A stretch of DNA of 64,000 nucleotides, from positions 434,001 through 498,000 of the forward strand of contig JARULB010000001.1 in NCBI GenBank assembly GCA_029688905.1. Reading direction: 5' to 3'. Shown here piece after piece: positions 34,718 to 44,355 of this stretch. The position numbers and the translations under genes were made by a program. This DNA comes from Balneolales bacterium ANBcel1. GTDB taxonomy: Bacteria; Bacteroidota; Rhodothermia; Balneolales; Natronogracilivirgulaceae. The notes beneath the pieces were generated by a model. The model had not been told where the DNA came from. It searched no databases and saw only the letters and a list, made by a program, of their open reading frames with translations. The stretch's first letter is position 1. The number at the start of each line of letters is the position of its first letter.

Positions 34718-36199
34718 ATGGGCATCATCCTGCGACAAAGTTTCACCAACACCATCTACTCCTTCATTGGAGCCGCGATCGGTTTTGTCAATGTCATATG
34801 GCTGTTTCCCTTTGTGCTGGAAGCCGGGCAGTTCGGTCTCACGCGCATCCTCGTCTCCATCAGCATCATCGGCACCCAGGTGGCCAGCCTGGGGATGGGA
34901 AATATCACTTTGCGGTTTTTCCCGCAATTCCGCGACCAGGGCAGGCAGCACCACGGGTTCCTGCTGGTTGCCGTTACCGTGCCGCTGATCGGGTTTCTGC
35001 TGCTGTCGCTGGCCGGTTGGCTGTTTCAGTCGCCGATAATCCGGTTCTATGCCGACGACAGCGCCCTGTTCGGCGACTACTATTTTCTGCTCTTCCCGCT
35101 GCTTTTTTTCATGCTCTACTTTCACATCCTGGAGAGCTACATCCGCTCCCTGTACGACACGGTGGTGGCCACTTTTTTCCAGGACGTGCTGCTCCGTCTG
35201 CTTCAAACAGCGGCAGTACTCTTCTACTTCTTCAATCTGGTCAGTTTCGGGACCTTTATGTGGCTCTTTGTGCTAACCTACGCTCTTCAGGCGCTGTTGC
35301 TGCTCCTTTATACCGGCCTGCAAAGGCAGCTTTACCTCAAGCCCGATCTCCGGGCGTTCACCCGGGAGCGCATACGCAGCATGGGCAGCTATGGTGCCTA
35401 TGCACTGCTGGGAAGTGTCGCCGCCATGGCTCTTGGTAACATCGACATGATAATGGTCGGCGGCATGACCACCCTGGCCGAGACCGCTGTCTATGCCGTG
35501 AGCTTCTATCTTGCCACACTTATAAAAATCCCTTCGCGGAACCTGCTCAAGATCTCGCAGCCCGTCATCGCAGAAGCGCATTACAATAACGACCTGGATA
35601 CCATCTCGCAGATTTACAGAAAAAGCTCGATCAATCAGCTGCTGGTGGGCGGTACCCTCTTCCTCCTGATCTGGGCGAACATTGACCACATCTTCCGTTT
35701 TCTCCCGGACGAGTACCATGCCGGCATCCCCGTGTTCCTGTTTATCGGCCTGTCGAAAATGATAGATATGACCTCCGGGTTCAATGCCGCCATTATCCGA
35801 ACCTCAAAATGGTACCGGTTCGATCTCTATGCGACCGTGCTTCTGGTGCTGCTAACCGTCATCACCAACCTGATTTTCATCCCGCTGTACGGAATCACCG
35901 GGGCGGCAATGGCAACCGTGCTTTCGGTATTTATTCATAACGCGACCTGCTTTCTGTACATACGATACCGCTTCGGCATTCAGCCCTTCAGCCGGAAAAC
36001 CGCCGGTGCGCTTCTCCTGCTGCTTCTGGCCCTGGCAGCGGCTACCCTGCTGCCCGCTGCCGGGTTCTGGGTACTTGACTTCGCTATTCGCACACTCGTC
36101 ACAACAGCGTTCATCCTGTTTGGAATCGTGCTGTTCCGTCTCTCTTCCGATCTTGAAGAGCTCATTCGTGCCGTCCATGCCCGAATTTTCAAAAAATAG
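34718..36199 (+). CDS. Polysaccharide flippase (Wzx/MATE-like)
   Basis: A 493-aa protein with about 14 membrane spans of the MVF/Wzx superfamily. It starts with the family pattern RQSFTNTIYSFIGAAIGFVN and includes LGMGNITLRFFPQFRDQG and LGNIDMIMVGGMTTLAETAVY. It should flip an undecaprenyl-linked glycan made by the neighbouring glycosyltransferases across the inner membrane. It is the last gene of the cluster; no Wzy polymerase or initiating transferase is seen between 25 and 36 kb, so either these lie elsewhere or the YfhO-like protein fills a role. Confidence 0.87.
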   Translation: MGIILRQSFTNTIYSFIGAAIGFVNVIWLFPFVLEAGQFGLTRILVSISIIGTQVASLGMGNITLRFFPQFRDQGRQHHGFLLVAVTVPLIGFLLLSLAGWLFQSPIIRFYADDSALFGDYYFLLFPLLFFMLYFHILESYIRSLYDTVVATFFQDVLLRLLQTAAVLFYFFNLVSFGTFMWLFVLTYALQALLLLLYTGLQRQLYLKPDLRAFTRERIRSMGSYGAYALLGSVAAMALGNIDMIMVGGMTTLAETAVYAVSFYLATLIKIPSRNLLKISQPVIAEAHYNNDLDTISQIYRKSSINQLLVGGTLFLLIWANIDHIFRFLPDEYHAGIPVFLFIGLSKMIDMTSGFNAAIIRTSKWYRFDLYATVLLVLLTVITNLIFIPLYGITGAAMATVLSVFIHNATCFLYIRYRFGIQPFSRKTAGALLLLLLALAAATLLPAAGFWVLDFAIRTLVTTAFILFGIVLFRLSSDLEELIRAVHARIFKK

Positions 36200-36335
36200 C
36201 ATTTGAGAAACCTGCCGCAGAAAGCATAACCGGAAGAAATCGGAGGCAAGATGGAAAACAGCCGGGATACTCTTATCTTTCCTGCCGGTTCCCCGGACGG
36301 GGTTTTGCGATCGTATTCACAATTTTCAGCTATCC

Positions 36336-37595
36336 ATGAGCAAACAAACCTTCAGCACGCACCACGGAATGGCGGATCTGCTGCCCGGAGAAATCGAGCA
36401 GTGGCAGGCGCTTGAATCCATTATCAGGGAGACGGCCCGGCGATTTCACTTCCAGGAGATCCGTACACCGGTACTGGAGCAGACCGAACTGATTGCCAGG
36501 GGAGTGGGCCAGCTCACCGACATCGTCAGCAAGGAGATGTTCGCCTTCGACCGCGGTGAGGACCGGTACGTGCTTCGGCCGGAAGGGACTGCTCCGGTTG
36601 CCAGGGCCTATGTACAGCATCACCTCTCCCAGCGCGGCGGACCGCAGCGTCTGTTCTACATCGGACCCTTCTTCCGTGCCGAGCGTCCACAGAAAGGGCG
36701 TCAGCGCCAATTTCATCAATTCGGAGCCGAACTCATCGGTGCTTCCGGCGCCATCGCCGACGCGGAAGTTATCGCCTTCATGATGGCCATATACCGGCAG
36801 ATCGGCATCCGAAATATCACCCTGAAACTGAATACCGTCGGTGACCCCGCCTCCCGCGATGCCTACCGCAAAGCGCTCGGCGACTACTTCCATCCGCTCC
36901 GCGACAAACTCAGTGACATTTCTGTGAAGCGGCTTGAGACCAACCCGATGCGCATCCTCGACTCCAAAGAGCCGGAAGACCAGCCGCTGAAAGCTGATGC
37001 GCCGAAAATCATCGATTATCTGAGCGAATCGTCACGGGCGCATTACGAGGCGGTCTGCGGCCATCTGAATCGCCTGGCCATTCCCTTTGAGCATGATCCG
37101 TTTCTGGTTCGCGGACTCGATTACTATACCGAAACCGCATTTGAACTGATCAGCCCCGACCTCGGTTCCCAGGACGCGCTCGGCGGCGGCGGACGCTATG
37201 ATCTGCTGATTGAAGAGATCGGCGGACTTCCCACACCTTCCGTCGGTTTTGCCTGTGGAATTGAGCGTCTGATGATCGCCTGCGAGGCTTTGGATATCCG
37301 GCTCGGTGAACCAGCCATACCCGATCTCTATTTTGTGACCCGCGGGGAGGCCGCCGCACAATGGGCGTTGGAACAGATGCCGGCATTGCGTGAGAAAGGG
37401 ATCGTTTGTACTATGGATTATTCCGGCCGCTCGCTGAAGGCGCAGATGAAAGACGCCAACCGCCAGCAGGCCCGGTTCGCCCTGATTGTCGGAGAGCAGG
37501 AGCTGGCGGATAACCGTTTCACCCTCCGCCATATGGCCGAAAGTACGGAACAAGCCGTTTCTCCCGAAAGTCTGGCCGATCACCTGATCTCCTGA
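36336..37595 (+). CDS. hisS: Histidyl-tRNA synthetase
   Basis: A 419-aa class II synthetase charging tRNA-His. Class II motif 2 region is RLFYIGPFFRAERPQKGRQRQ split around residue 110, and the histidine-specific motifs are VRGLDYYTETAFEL and LGGGGRYDLL. The anticodon-binding domain is C-terminal (FTLRHMAESTEQ). Length is normal. It stands alone, with 136 bp before and about 80 bp after. Confidence 0.96.
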   Translation: MSKQTFSTHHGMADLLPGEIEQWQALESIIRETARRFHFQEIRTPVLEQTELIARGVGQLTDIVSKEMFAFDRGEDRYVLRPEGTAPVARAYVQHHLSQRGGPQRLFYIGPFFRAERPQKGRQRQFHQFGAELIGASGAIADAEVIAFMMAIYRQIGIRNITLKLNTVGDPASRDAYRKALGDYFHPLRDKLSDISVKRLETNPMRILDSKEPEDQPLKADAPKIIDYLSESSRAHYEAVCGHLNRLAIPFEHDPFLVRGLDYYTETAFELISPDLGSQDALGGGGRYDLLIEEIGGLPTPSVGFACGIERLMIACEALDIRLGEPAIPDLYFVTRGEAAAQWALEQMPALREKGIVCTMDYSGRSLKAQMKDANRQQARFALIVGEQELADNRFTLRHMAESTEQAVSPESLADHLIS

Positions 37596-37676
37596 ATAAT
37601 GCACGATCCGGCAGGCCACCTGCAATGCATTCAATGAGCTTCTGCTCTGAACCCAAGTACCAAGCACCCGGACCAC

Positions 37677-39038
37677 ATGAGAACCAAACTGATCCTCATT
37701 GCCGTTCTGCTCGCCGGCATGGTTGTTCTGGCCAACTGGCTGACCGGGCGTTATCTCGCATCCATCGTTGATGGCCATCTGCAGCATCTCGCTGATGCCA
37801 ATGAACAGGCAGCGCTGGATTACGGATCACTGCGCATCAACCCGGCTCTCGGCTCTCTTACACTCCATAACCTCGCTTTCCGGAACGAACATGGCCTGCT
37901 TCAATCGGAAAAGATACGGGGATCGCTGCCCTATGCCGACATCTGGAGGGCGCTGCGACATGGTGGCTCCTCCCCGGAAGAGCAGATCCGTTCATTCCAG
38001 CTCAATATTGAGAACCTGTCATACCGTTCTGCCGGGTCGAATGAGGCTGGACGTGATACCACAGGCGAAACGGCAGGCAGCACAAATACAAGCGCGGCTC
38101 TTAAGATTGAAACCACTCCACTCACTGTGGATTTCGCAAGCATCGTCTACAACGGCCACCTGGAAGAGTTGTTCACCCTGTTTGCCACCAACACCCCTCC
38201 CCGATGGAACCACAGGATTACACTGAACTTCCGGCGAATTGACTCCGATGGCACCCTGCCTGCGGAAGCCCTGTTTCTGTCCGCGTTGTCCGGGTACCAC
38301 CTGCCGCAGGAAATAGACCGCTTCGGTCTGCAGATCCGATATCTGGCCGGTGAACGTTCCGCGAATATCACCAATTTCCGGATTGCGGCACCGAAATTTT
38401 CTTTCCATGGCGTCGGTGACTTCAGCTACACAGACAATGGCTGGCCGGACGCACCCGCTTCTTTCAGTACACGCTACGAACTTAGCGCAGTGACCCAAGA
38501 TCTTGCCCGTATTCCTCTCTCGGAAACTCTTGGCGGTTTTTCCATGGACTCGCTCTCCATCAGCAGCTCTGTTACCGTGGATGACGGCGACGCTGTAACC
38601 GGGCGACATCCGCTTGTATTGCCGGGAGAGACCTCTTTCCGGATGTCCGGCCTGTACTGGTATCCTTCGGAAGTGCTCACCGACCGGTACGGCATGCTTC
38701 TGGGGATGGTCGGTATCACAGATCAACGGCTGCCCGTGCGCGCGCTCTCGGCAGATTATCGCAACTACAGGGATACCCTGTTCGTGGATGAGGCGATGCT
38801 GATGACCGACCCGTTTGACGCGCTCTTGCAAGCGATCGTGGCCACCCCCGACGACGGCCGGCCGGATGTTACCCTGGGATCGGTCACCTTTGTGCGTACC
38901 AGTGCTGCGTTTAATGATTTCATTGACGGCATCGAAGGGCTGTTCCTAATTGAGCTTCCCCGACGTGACGGCCGCCTCCACCTGGAGTTTTCCGGAGATC
39001 CCCGCGCGCCTGATTTCGACCTGGAGCTGCCGGGCTGA
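37677..39038 (+). CDS. AsmA/DUF748-like envelope protein, function unknown
   Basis: A 453-aa protein anchored by one N-terminal membrane span (LILIAVLLAGMVVLANWLTG) with a periplasmic remainder. The first mature region, ALDYGSLRINPALGSLTLHNLAFRNEHGLLQ, has the repeated beta-strand character of AsmA/DUF748 proteins, which are linked to envelope lipid transport or stability. A linker rich in Gly/Thr/Asn/Ser lies near 120-140. I see no catalytic motif. The family call is tentative and rests on layout and the strand pattern. Confidence 0.6.
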   Translation: MRTKLILIAVLLAGMVVLANWLTGRYLASIVDGHLQHLADANEQAALDYGSLRINPALGSLTLHNLAFRNEHGLLQSEKIRGSLPYADIWRALRHGGSSPEEQIRSFQLNIENLSYRSAGSNEAGRDTTGETAGSTNTSAALKIETTPLTVDFASIVYNGHLEELFTLFATNTPPRWNHRITLNFRRIDSDGTLPAEALFLSALSGYHLPQEIDRFGLQIRYLAGERSANITNFRIAAPKFSFHGVGDFSYTDNGWPDAPASFSTRYELSAVTQDLARIPLSETLGGFSMDSLSISSSVTVDDGDAVTGRHPLVLPGETSFRMSGLYWYPSEVLTDRYGMLLGMVGITDQRLPVRALSADYRNYRDTLFVDEAMLMTDPFDALLQAIVATPDDGRPDVTLGSVTFVRTSAAFNDFIDGIEGLFLIELPRRDGRLHLEFSGDPRAPDFDLELPG

Positions 39039-39310
39039 TAAACTCAGAACAGCATCGATATGCCCTGTTCAGATACGACATTGCCGGGCACGGATCCGCC
39101 GGGCTCCCATCTGCCCTTGCCCCTGCTCGAAAGATGGCACTCTGATCCACCACAAGACATAATTCTTCCCATCTGATCTTGCCCTTGCCACTGCCCCGGA
39201 TTCCGGACACTGTTGGACTCCTTCCGGGTCTGCTGTTCAGCGAAACCTTGTCGACTCCGGTATGGGATTCCGGACACGGTCGGATTCATTTCGGGACTGT
39301 TTCAAACGCT
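39039..39310. repeat. Convergent intergenic with imperfect direct repeats
   Basis: Between convergent genes. Two 35-bp imperfect direct copies, 39198-39232 and 39265-39299, both start GGATTCCGGACAC and agree at 29 of 35 positions by hand count. A second repeated block, CCCATCTG-CTTGCCC, occurs near 39106 and 39168. No T-tract hairpin was seen. It might be decayed sequence or a repeat family of this genome. Confidence 0.5.
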
Positions 39311-41161
39311 TCAATCCACCGGAATACTCTTTTTTTTCACTTTGCCGGTGCTCACTCCGTGCGATTCAAGGAAAGAGACAAGTCCCTCATCACCCATATA
39401 ACGTTTCAGGATATTCGGATCGGTTTTGGTCAGGTCAACCAGAATCAGCCCGTCCAGCACATCGCTGAACTCAGGATCCACATTAAAACCGAGCAACTTC
39501 CCGCCCAGTTTCAGGTACTGCTTGAGCAGAATCGGCACCCCCTTGTTATCGTCCTCGAACTCCGAAACCAGTTCGGAGACATCCTCCAGGCTTCGGATCA
39601 TGGTCCGGTTTTTGGTATCCAGCCCTTTCATCCGCCGGCCCCGGTATGGTGTCTTTGGCCGTACCTTTCTGGCCATATCCGGCAGATAATTGTGCAGCTT
39701 CAGAAACGTGACCATCAGGTGCCGAGACATGGAGTGATATTCGCTGCTGATGCTTACCGGTCCGAACAGCACTTTGTACTTGGGATATTTCACAACATAA
39801 TGGCCGATACCCTTCCAAAGCAGCATCAGCGGGGCGAAACTGCGCTGGTATTCCGGCCGGATGAACGAACGCCCCATCTCCAGCGCCGGACTGATCTGGT
39901 CAAACAGCGAGCTCTTTATGTTGAACAGTGTTGTGGTATAGAGCCCTTTCTTGCCGAACCGTTTGATGATGTTGTCGGTCCGTCCGATCCGGTAGGCTCC
40001 GACCAGTTCGCGCTTCTCCTTGTTCCAAACGAACAGGTGCACGTAATACTCATCGAATCCGTCCAGGTCAATCGCCTTGCCGGTCCCTTCGTGGGTTCCG
40101 CGGAACGTCACCTCCCGCAACCGGCCGATTTCACGCACAATATTCGGAATCTGCTTTTTAACCGCGTGGAAAACCTGAAACTCGCCGCTATCCAGCAGGC
40201 GCTGGGACGGTGCCAGGGCTCGAATTTCATCCTCAAGGTGTTCCACCGGAACAGGATCAATAATAGGTTCTACTTTCGACTCCGTTACCCGGACAGGTTC
40301 GGGAGTCTCGTCCTCCGTTTCACGTCCGCTGCGATTCTGCAGCATGGAGGTTCTTTGCCGCAGATAGTGGGTCATTTCCACATCACTCTCAAACGATTTG
40401 AGTTTGTTGTAGCTGATGACCTTCCCGATGCAAATGTCGATGTCGCGGTCTTTCTTGTTCACGAATTCGGTGGGCAGCATGGCGGTGCGAAGGCGCGGGT
40501 GGATGAGGCCCAGCATTTGAAACAGCGGTCCGTTTCTGCCGTCAAAAAAGACCGGCAATACCGGCGCTTCCGTTTTCCGGATGATACCTGCGATGGATTT
40601 ACTCCACTGTGGTTCAACAATTTTTCGCTTGCTCATGGAGAAGTGCGCCACTTCACCGGCGGGAAAAACCCCCAGTACGTGATCGTCACGCAGCCACTGC
40701 ATGGACTCCTTCATCGATTTGAGATTGGCCCTGGCGGCATCCCTTCCACCGAACGGATCCACAAAAAAGAACACTTCCCGCAATTCGGGAATACGTTCCA
40801 GAATGTAGTTGGCCATAATTTTGGAATCGCTGCGAACAGAGCGCAGCAGTGAGGCCAGAATCACCCCTTCAATTCCGCCGAACGGATGATTGGCCACAAC
40901 GACAACTTTGCCCTCCTTCGGAATACGCTCCATATCCCTCGGTGAGACATGGTAGTTGACATTCATGCGTTCCAGAAGTCTGTCATAGAACGGCAGATTC
41001 GTGTCATATTCCAGGGCATCGTAGTAAATCCTGTTCAGTCCGCCGAAAGCGAGCATCGCTTCGAGCGGCTTTCGGGCAACCTTGAACAGACTGTTGCGCA
41101 CCGGACCTTCGATTTCAAAATCAAGGTTGAAAATATTACTTTCGTTATCTTTAGTACCCAT
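39311..41161 (-). CDS. OlsF-like fused acyltransferase (aminolipid synthesis)
   Basis: A 616-aa two-domain protein. The N-terminal PlsC-like domain has ANHPFGGIEG at residues 90-99 (acyltransferase His92) and GVFPAGEVAHFS near 165. The C-terminal half is a GNAT-like N-acyltransferase of the OlsB/hemolysin-associated type: FDEYYVHLFVWNKEKRELVG, YRIGRTDNI, LEMGRSFIRPEYQRSFAPLM, LFGPVSIS. This order matches OlsF, described in Serratia and Flavobacterium, which makes ornithine-type lipids in one polypeptide. An acidic linker lies near 285-305. It diverges from clpS over 256 bp. Confidence 0.84.
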   Translation of the reverse strand: MGTKDNESNIFNLDFEIEGPVRNSLFKVARKPLEAMLAFGGLNRIYYDALEYDTNLPFYDRLLERMNVNYHVSPRDMERIPKEGKVVVVANHPFGGIEGVILASLLRSVRSDSKIMANYILERIPELREVFFFVDPFGGRDAARANLKSMKESMQWLRDDHVLGVFPAGEVAHFSMSKRKIVEPQWSKSIAGIIRKTEAPVLPVFFDGRNGPLFQMLGLIHPRLRTAMLPTEFVNKKDRDIDICIGKVISYNKLKSFESDVEMTHYLRQRTSMLQNRSGRETEDETPEPVRVTESKVEPIIDPVPVEHLEDEIRALAPSQRLLDSGEFQVFHAVKKQIPNIVREIGRLREVTFRGTHEGTGKAIDLDGFDEYYVHLFVWNKEKRELVGAYRIGRTDNIIKRFGKKGLYTTTLFNIKSSLFDQISPALEMGRSFIRPEYQRSFAPLMLLWKGIGHYVVKYPKYKVLFGPVSISSEYHSMSRHLMVTFLKLHNYLPDMARKVRPKTPYRGRRMKGLDTKNRTMIRSLEDVSELVSEFEDDNKGVPILLKQYLKLGGKLLGFNVDPEFSDVLDGLILVDLTKTDPNILKRYMGDEGLVSFLESHGVSTGKVKKKSIPVD

Positions 41162-41417
41162 ATATTTAAATAATTACATCACTATCATATCGCAGTGGAA
41201 TATGCTTTTGTTTGAACATTGCGTTCATCGACCCCGATGGCGCGAAATATCGGGTGAAGACCGGTGACATCCATAACCGAAAATACGCGTTTTCACGGGA
41301 GTTGCAACACGGCACCTTAAGCCATAATTTTTACGTAACATTTGAGAACCTGGCTTCGGGCCCACTAAAACCCCGCATAACGCGTAATATACCAATCACC
41401 GAATTTTCAATCCATCC

Positions 41418-41732
41418 ATGTCTGACACTGCATCCGATCATCAGACCAGGACTCGGAAAAAGTCCAAAACCGATCAAGACGAACCGCCGTTGTACAAGGT
41501 GTTGTTGATTAACGATGATTATACAACGTTTGATTTCGTCGTTAGCGTACTTACTGGAATATTTGGCAAATCGGTGCCTGAAGCAGTTCAGATCACCAAT
41601 GACGTGCACCGTAAAGGATCCGGCCTCTGCGGTGTCTATACAAGAGACATCGCGGAAACCAAGGTCGACCTGGTGGCCCGAAGCAGCAAAAAGGCGGGAT
41701 TTCCCCTTCGTTGCACGATGGAGCAAGCGTGA
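41418..41732 (+). CDS. clpS: ClpA adaptor protein ClpS
   Basis: A 104-aa N-degron adaptor that hands N-end-rule substrates to ClpA-ClpP. After a polar N-terminal tail come YKVLLINDDYTTFDFVVSVL and the core helices (DVHRKGSGLCGVYTRDIAETK). The Asn-Asp-Asp pair and His that hold the substrate N-terminus in ClpS are present (INDDYT, VHRKG). It ends 31 bp before clpA, so the two form one unit. Confidence 0.93.
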   Translation: MSDTASDHQTRTRKKSKTDQDEPPLYKVLLINDDYTTFDFVVSVLTGIFGKSVPEAVQITNDVHRKGSGLCGVYTRDIAETKVDLVARSSKKAGFPLRCTMEQA

Positions 41733-41763
41733 GTTTTTTTCAACCTCTATTTAACACAGTACA

Positions 41764-44100
41764 ATGATCAGCAAAGCCCTGGACCAGGTTCTTAAAAATT
41801 CGTACCTGATAGCCAGACACATGCAGCACGAGATGGTCAGTCTGGAACATTTGTTGCACAGTTTAGCCGAAGATCCGGACGGTGCGCGCATCCTCCGCAA
41901 CTCCGGAACGGATCTGAATCAGCTGAATGACGATCTGGAACAGTTTTATTCATCCATGCCGCAGCGCAGCAACCCTGACCAGGATCCCATCCACACTCTG
42001 GGTTTTCGGCGAACCCTCCAGCGCGCGCTTATGCACAGCCGGGCCGCCGAGCAGGAAGAGACCGATGTGGGCGATTTGCTGATCTCTCTGTTTGCCGAGG
42101 AGGAGAGCCATGCCCGTTACTTTTTGGAGAAACAGGATGTCAGCCGCCTCGATATTCTGAACTATGTATCCCACCGCATCTCCAAGCCCGGTTTTGAAGA
42201 TCCCGATGACCTTGATGGCCACGATGATGACAATCCGTTTTCCGGTGAGGATCAGGATGCCCTGGATGCCGACAGTGAGGCGCAGGAAAACGAAGAGGGA
42301 CTGAGACGGGAGACCGAAAGGAAGTCCGGCCGAAGTTCCGGCAAAACCGATCCGCTCTCCCTCTATACCGAAGAATGGACCGCCCGTGCGAGCGAGGGGA
42401 AATTTGACAAGGTAATCGGCCGGGATATGGAGATCGGCCGAAGTATCGAAATTCTCTGCCGACGTCAAAAAAACAACCCGATCTATGTCGGGGATCCCGG
42501 CGTGGGAAAAACGGCCATCACCCAGGGCCTGGCTCAGAAAATTGTGGCGGATGAAGTTCCCGAACGAATACGCGGCTTCAAAATTTACGCACTCGACCTC
42601 GGGGCGCTCCTGGCCGGCACCAAGTTCCGGGGCGATTTCGAGGCACGGCTCAAGGGAGTGCTCAAGGCGCTTCAGAACAGGAACGATGTAATTCTGTTTA
42701 TTGATGAAATCCACAACATCATCGGGGCCGGCGCGGCGGGCTCAAGCACTCTGGACGCGTCCAATATGCTTAAACCCCTGCTGGCCGACGGACGCATCCG
42801 CTGTATCGGAGCCACCACTTTCGAGGAGTATAAAAACCACTTTGAAAAGGACCGGGCCCTCTCCCGTCGGTTTCAGAAGATCGAAATCGAAGAACCGGAT
42901 GTGGACACTACCATTGACATCCTGAAGGGCTTGAAGGGGGTTTATGAAGAGTATCACGGACTCAAAATCACACCCGCCGCTCTGGAGTCGGCCGCCCGGC
43001 TGTCGGCCAAATACCTGAACGACCGGCGCCTGCCCGACAAGGCCATTGATGTGATTGATGAAGCCTGCTCCCAGGTCTCCCTGCAATCAGGAACCCGGAA
43101 GCAGCTCTCGCCGCGCGATGTGGAGAAACTCATCTCCAAAATGGCCCGTGTGCCGGTGCAACAGGTCGGCGGAGCGGAAAAAGAGGGCCTGCGTGACCTC
43201 GAGTCCGCGTTGAATCATAAAGTATATGGACAGGAACCGGCGGTCAAATCGCTGGTTACGGCCGTAAAACGAAGCCGCGCCGGCCTGGGCAACGAAACCC
43301 GGCCCATAGGCTCGTTCCTGTTTTCCGGTCCGACCGGCGTCGGAAAAACCGAGCTCTGCCGGCAGGTAGCCGAACAGCTTGGCATACCGCTGATTCGCTT
43401 CGACATGAGCGAGTACATGGAGAAACATACGGTTTCGCGATTGATCGGTGCCCCGGCAGGCTATGTCGGTTTTGAGCAGGGCGGACTGCTTACCGACGCG
43501 ATCCGCCGGCAGCCCAACGCCGTACTGCTGCTCGACGAAATCGAGAAAGCTCACCCCGATATTTTCAACATCCTGCTGCAGATCATGGATTACGCCACGG
43601 CTACCGACAACACCGGACGCAAGGCGGATTTTCGCAATGTGCTGATGATAATGACCTCCAATGTGGGATCGCGCGAAATGGCCGGGAACGAGATCGGATT
43701 CGGCGGCGGATCGGGCAGCGGCCCCAAAGGCAATCCCCGCAAGGCGATCGAAAAACAGTTCAGCCCGGAGTTTCGGAACAGGCTCGACGATATCGTGATT
43801 TTCAGGCACCTCGACCGGAACGTGGTCGAAAGCATTGTCTACAAATTTGTCCGGGAACTGGAGGAACAGCTGCGCGGGAAAAAGGTGCGGATTCACCTCA
43901 CCCGCAAAGCGGTCGATTGGCTGGCCGACAAGGGGTATGAACCCGCCTACGGAGCGCGGCCCATGGCCAGGGTGATTCAGGAGAATATCAAGGATCGGCT
44001 GGTGGATGAACTTCTGTTCGGAAAACTTCAGTCGGGCGGCGAGGTAACCCTCTCTGAAAAAGACGGGGAACTGACGTTCCGTTTTAAAACCGTCACATAA
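41764..44100 (+). CDS. clpA: ATP-dependent Clp protease ATPase subunit ClpA
   Basis: A 778-aa AAA+ unfoldase. An N-terminal Clp-N domain (residues 1-140, with HMQHEMVSLEHLLHSL) is followed by an acidic linker (DDLDGHDDDNPFSGEDQD). The first AAA module has Walker A GDPGVGKTA near 244, the second GPTGVGKTE near 523. NEIGFGG near 641 supplies the IGF-type loop that docks on ClpP, so it is a protease partner and not a ClpB-type disaggregase; the long middle coiled coil of ClpB is absent. clpP is not in the window. It is paired with its adaptor gene clpS. Confidence 0.94.
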   Translation: MISKALDQVLKNSYLIARHMQHEMVSLEHLLHSLAEDPDGARILRNSGTDLNQLNDDLEQFYSSMPQRSNPDQDPIHTLGFRRTLQRALMHSRAAEQEETDVGDLLISLFAEEESHARYFLEKQDVSRLDILNYVSHRISKPGFEDPDDLDGHDDDNPFSGEDQDALDADSEAQENEEGLRRETERKSGRSSGKTDPLSLYTEEWTARASEGKFDKVIGRDMEIGRSIEILCRRQKNNPIYVGDPGVGKTAITQGLAQKIVADEVPERIRGFKIYALDLGALLAGTKFRGDFEARLKGVLKALQNRNDVILFIDEIHNIIGAGAAGSSTLDASNMLKPLLADGRIRCIGATTFEEYKNHFEKDRALSRRFQKIEIEEPDVDTTIDILKGLKGVYEEYHGLKITPAALESAARLSAKYLNDRRLPDKAIDVIDEACSQVSLQSGTRKQLSPRDVEKLISKMARVPVQQVGGAEKEGLRDLESALNHKVYGQEPAVKSLVTAVKRSRAGLGNETRPIGSFLFSGPTGVGKTELCRQVAEQLGIPLIRFDMSEYMEKHTVSRLIGAPAGYVGFEQGGLLTDAIRRQPNAVLLLDEIEKAHPDIFNILLQIMDYATATDNTGRKADFRNVLMIMTSNVGSREMAGNEIGFGGGSGSGPKGNPRKAIEKQFSPEFRNRLDDIVIFRHLDRNVVESIVYKFVRELEEQLRGKKVRIHLTRKAVDWLADKGYEPAYGARPMARVIQENIKDRLVDELLFGKLQSGGEVTLSEKDGELTFRFKTVT

Positions 44101-44299
44101 GCATTTGCAGCCGCGAACTGAACTGCCGCATGGCGGATGCCGCAACACTCCGCAATGCGTATGGGGCATCGGTCGGATGATACTCCCTGTCGAACCGACG
44201 GGATATGCCATTTCGTTTTGATGCGATTATTTCGGCAATAAGGCCGCATTTGTGGCCCGCCCGGCCGGACGCACCGCAACCCACCGCAATTCACCGGAT

Positions 44300-44324
44300 C
44301 AGGCCGTACTTTTTGTACGGCCTG
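44300..44324. terminator. Perfect hairpin between convergent clpA and tricorn genes
   Basis: A 10-bp perfect stem, CAGGCCGTAC (44300-44309) with GTACGGCCTG (44315-44324), around a TTTTT loop. It sits between two converging stop codons, so it could end or protect transcripts in both directions. No T-tract follows, so classical intrinsic termination is uncertain. Confidence 0.5.
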
Positions 44325-44355
44325 CCGGCAATGGCATCAGTCCGACTGGAAGTTG

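Noticed and set aside
39179-40852. 557-codon plus-strand frame opposite the OlsF-like gene
   Set aside because: It is the antisense shadow of a well-supported gene; the translation has no family features and begins in the intergenic repeat.
41212-41508. 98-codon frame upstream of and overlapping clpS
   Set aside because: TTG start, runs out of frame into clpS; no family resemblance. The region is better explained as the divergent promoter of clpS and the OlsF-like gene.
44101-44355. Possible small gene between clpA and the tricorn gene
   Set aside because: Frames here are short and G+C-driven; the clear feature is the hairpin at 44300-44324.
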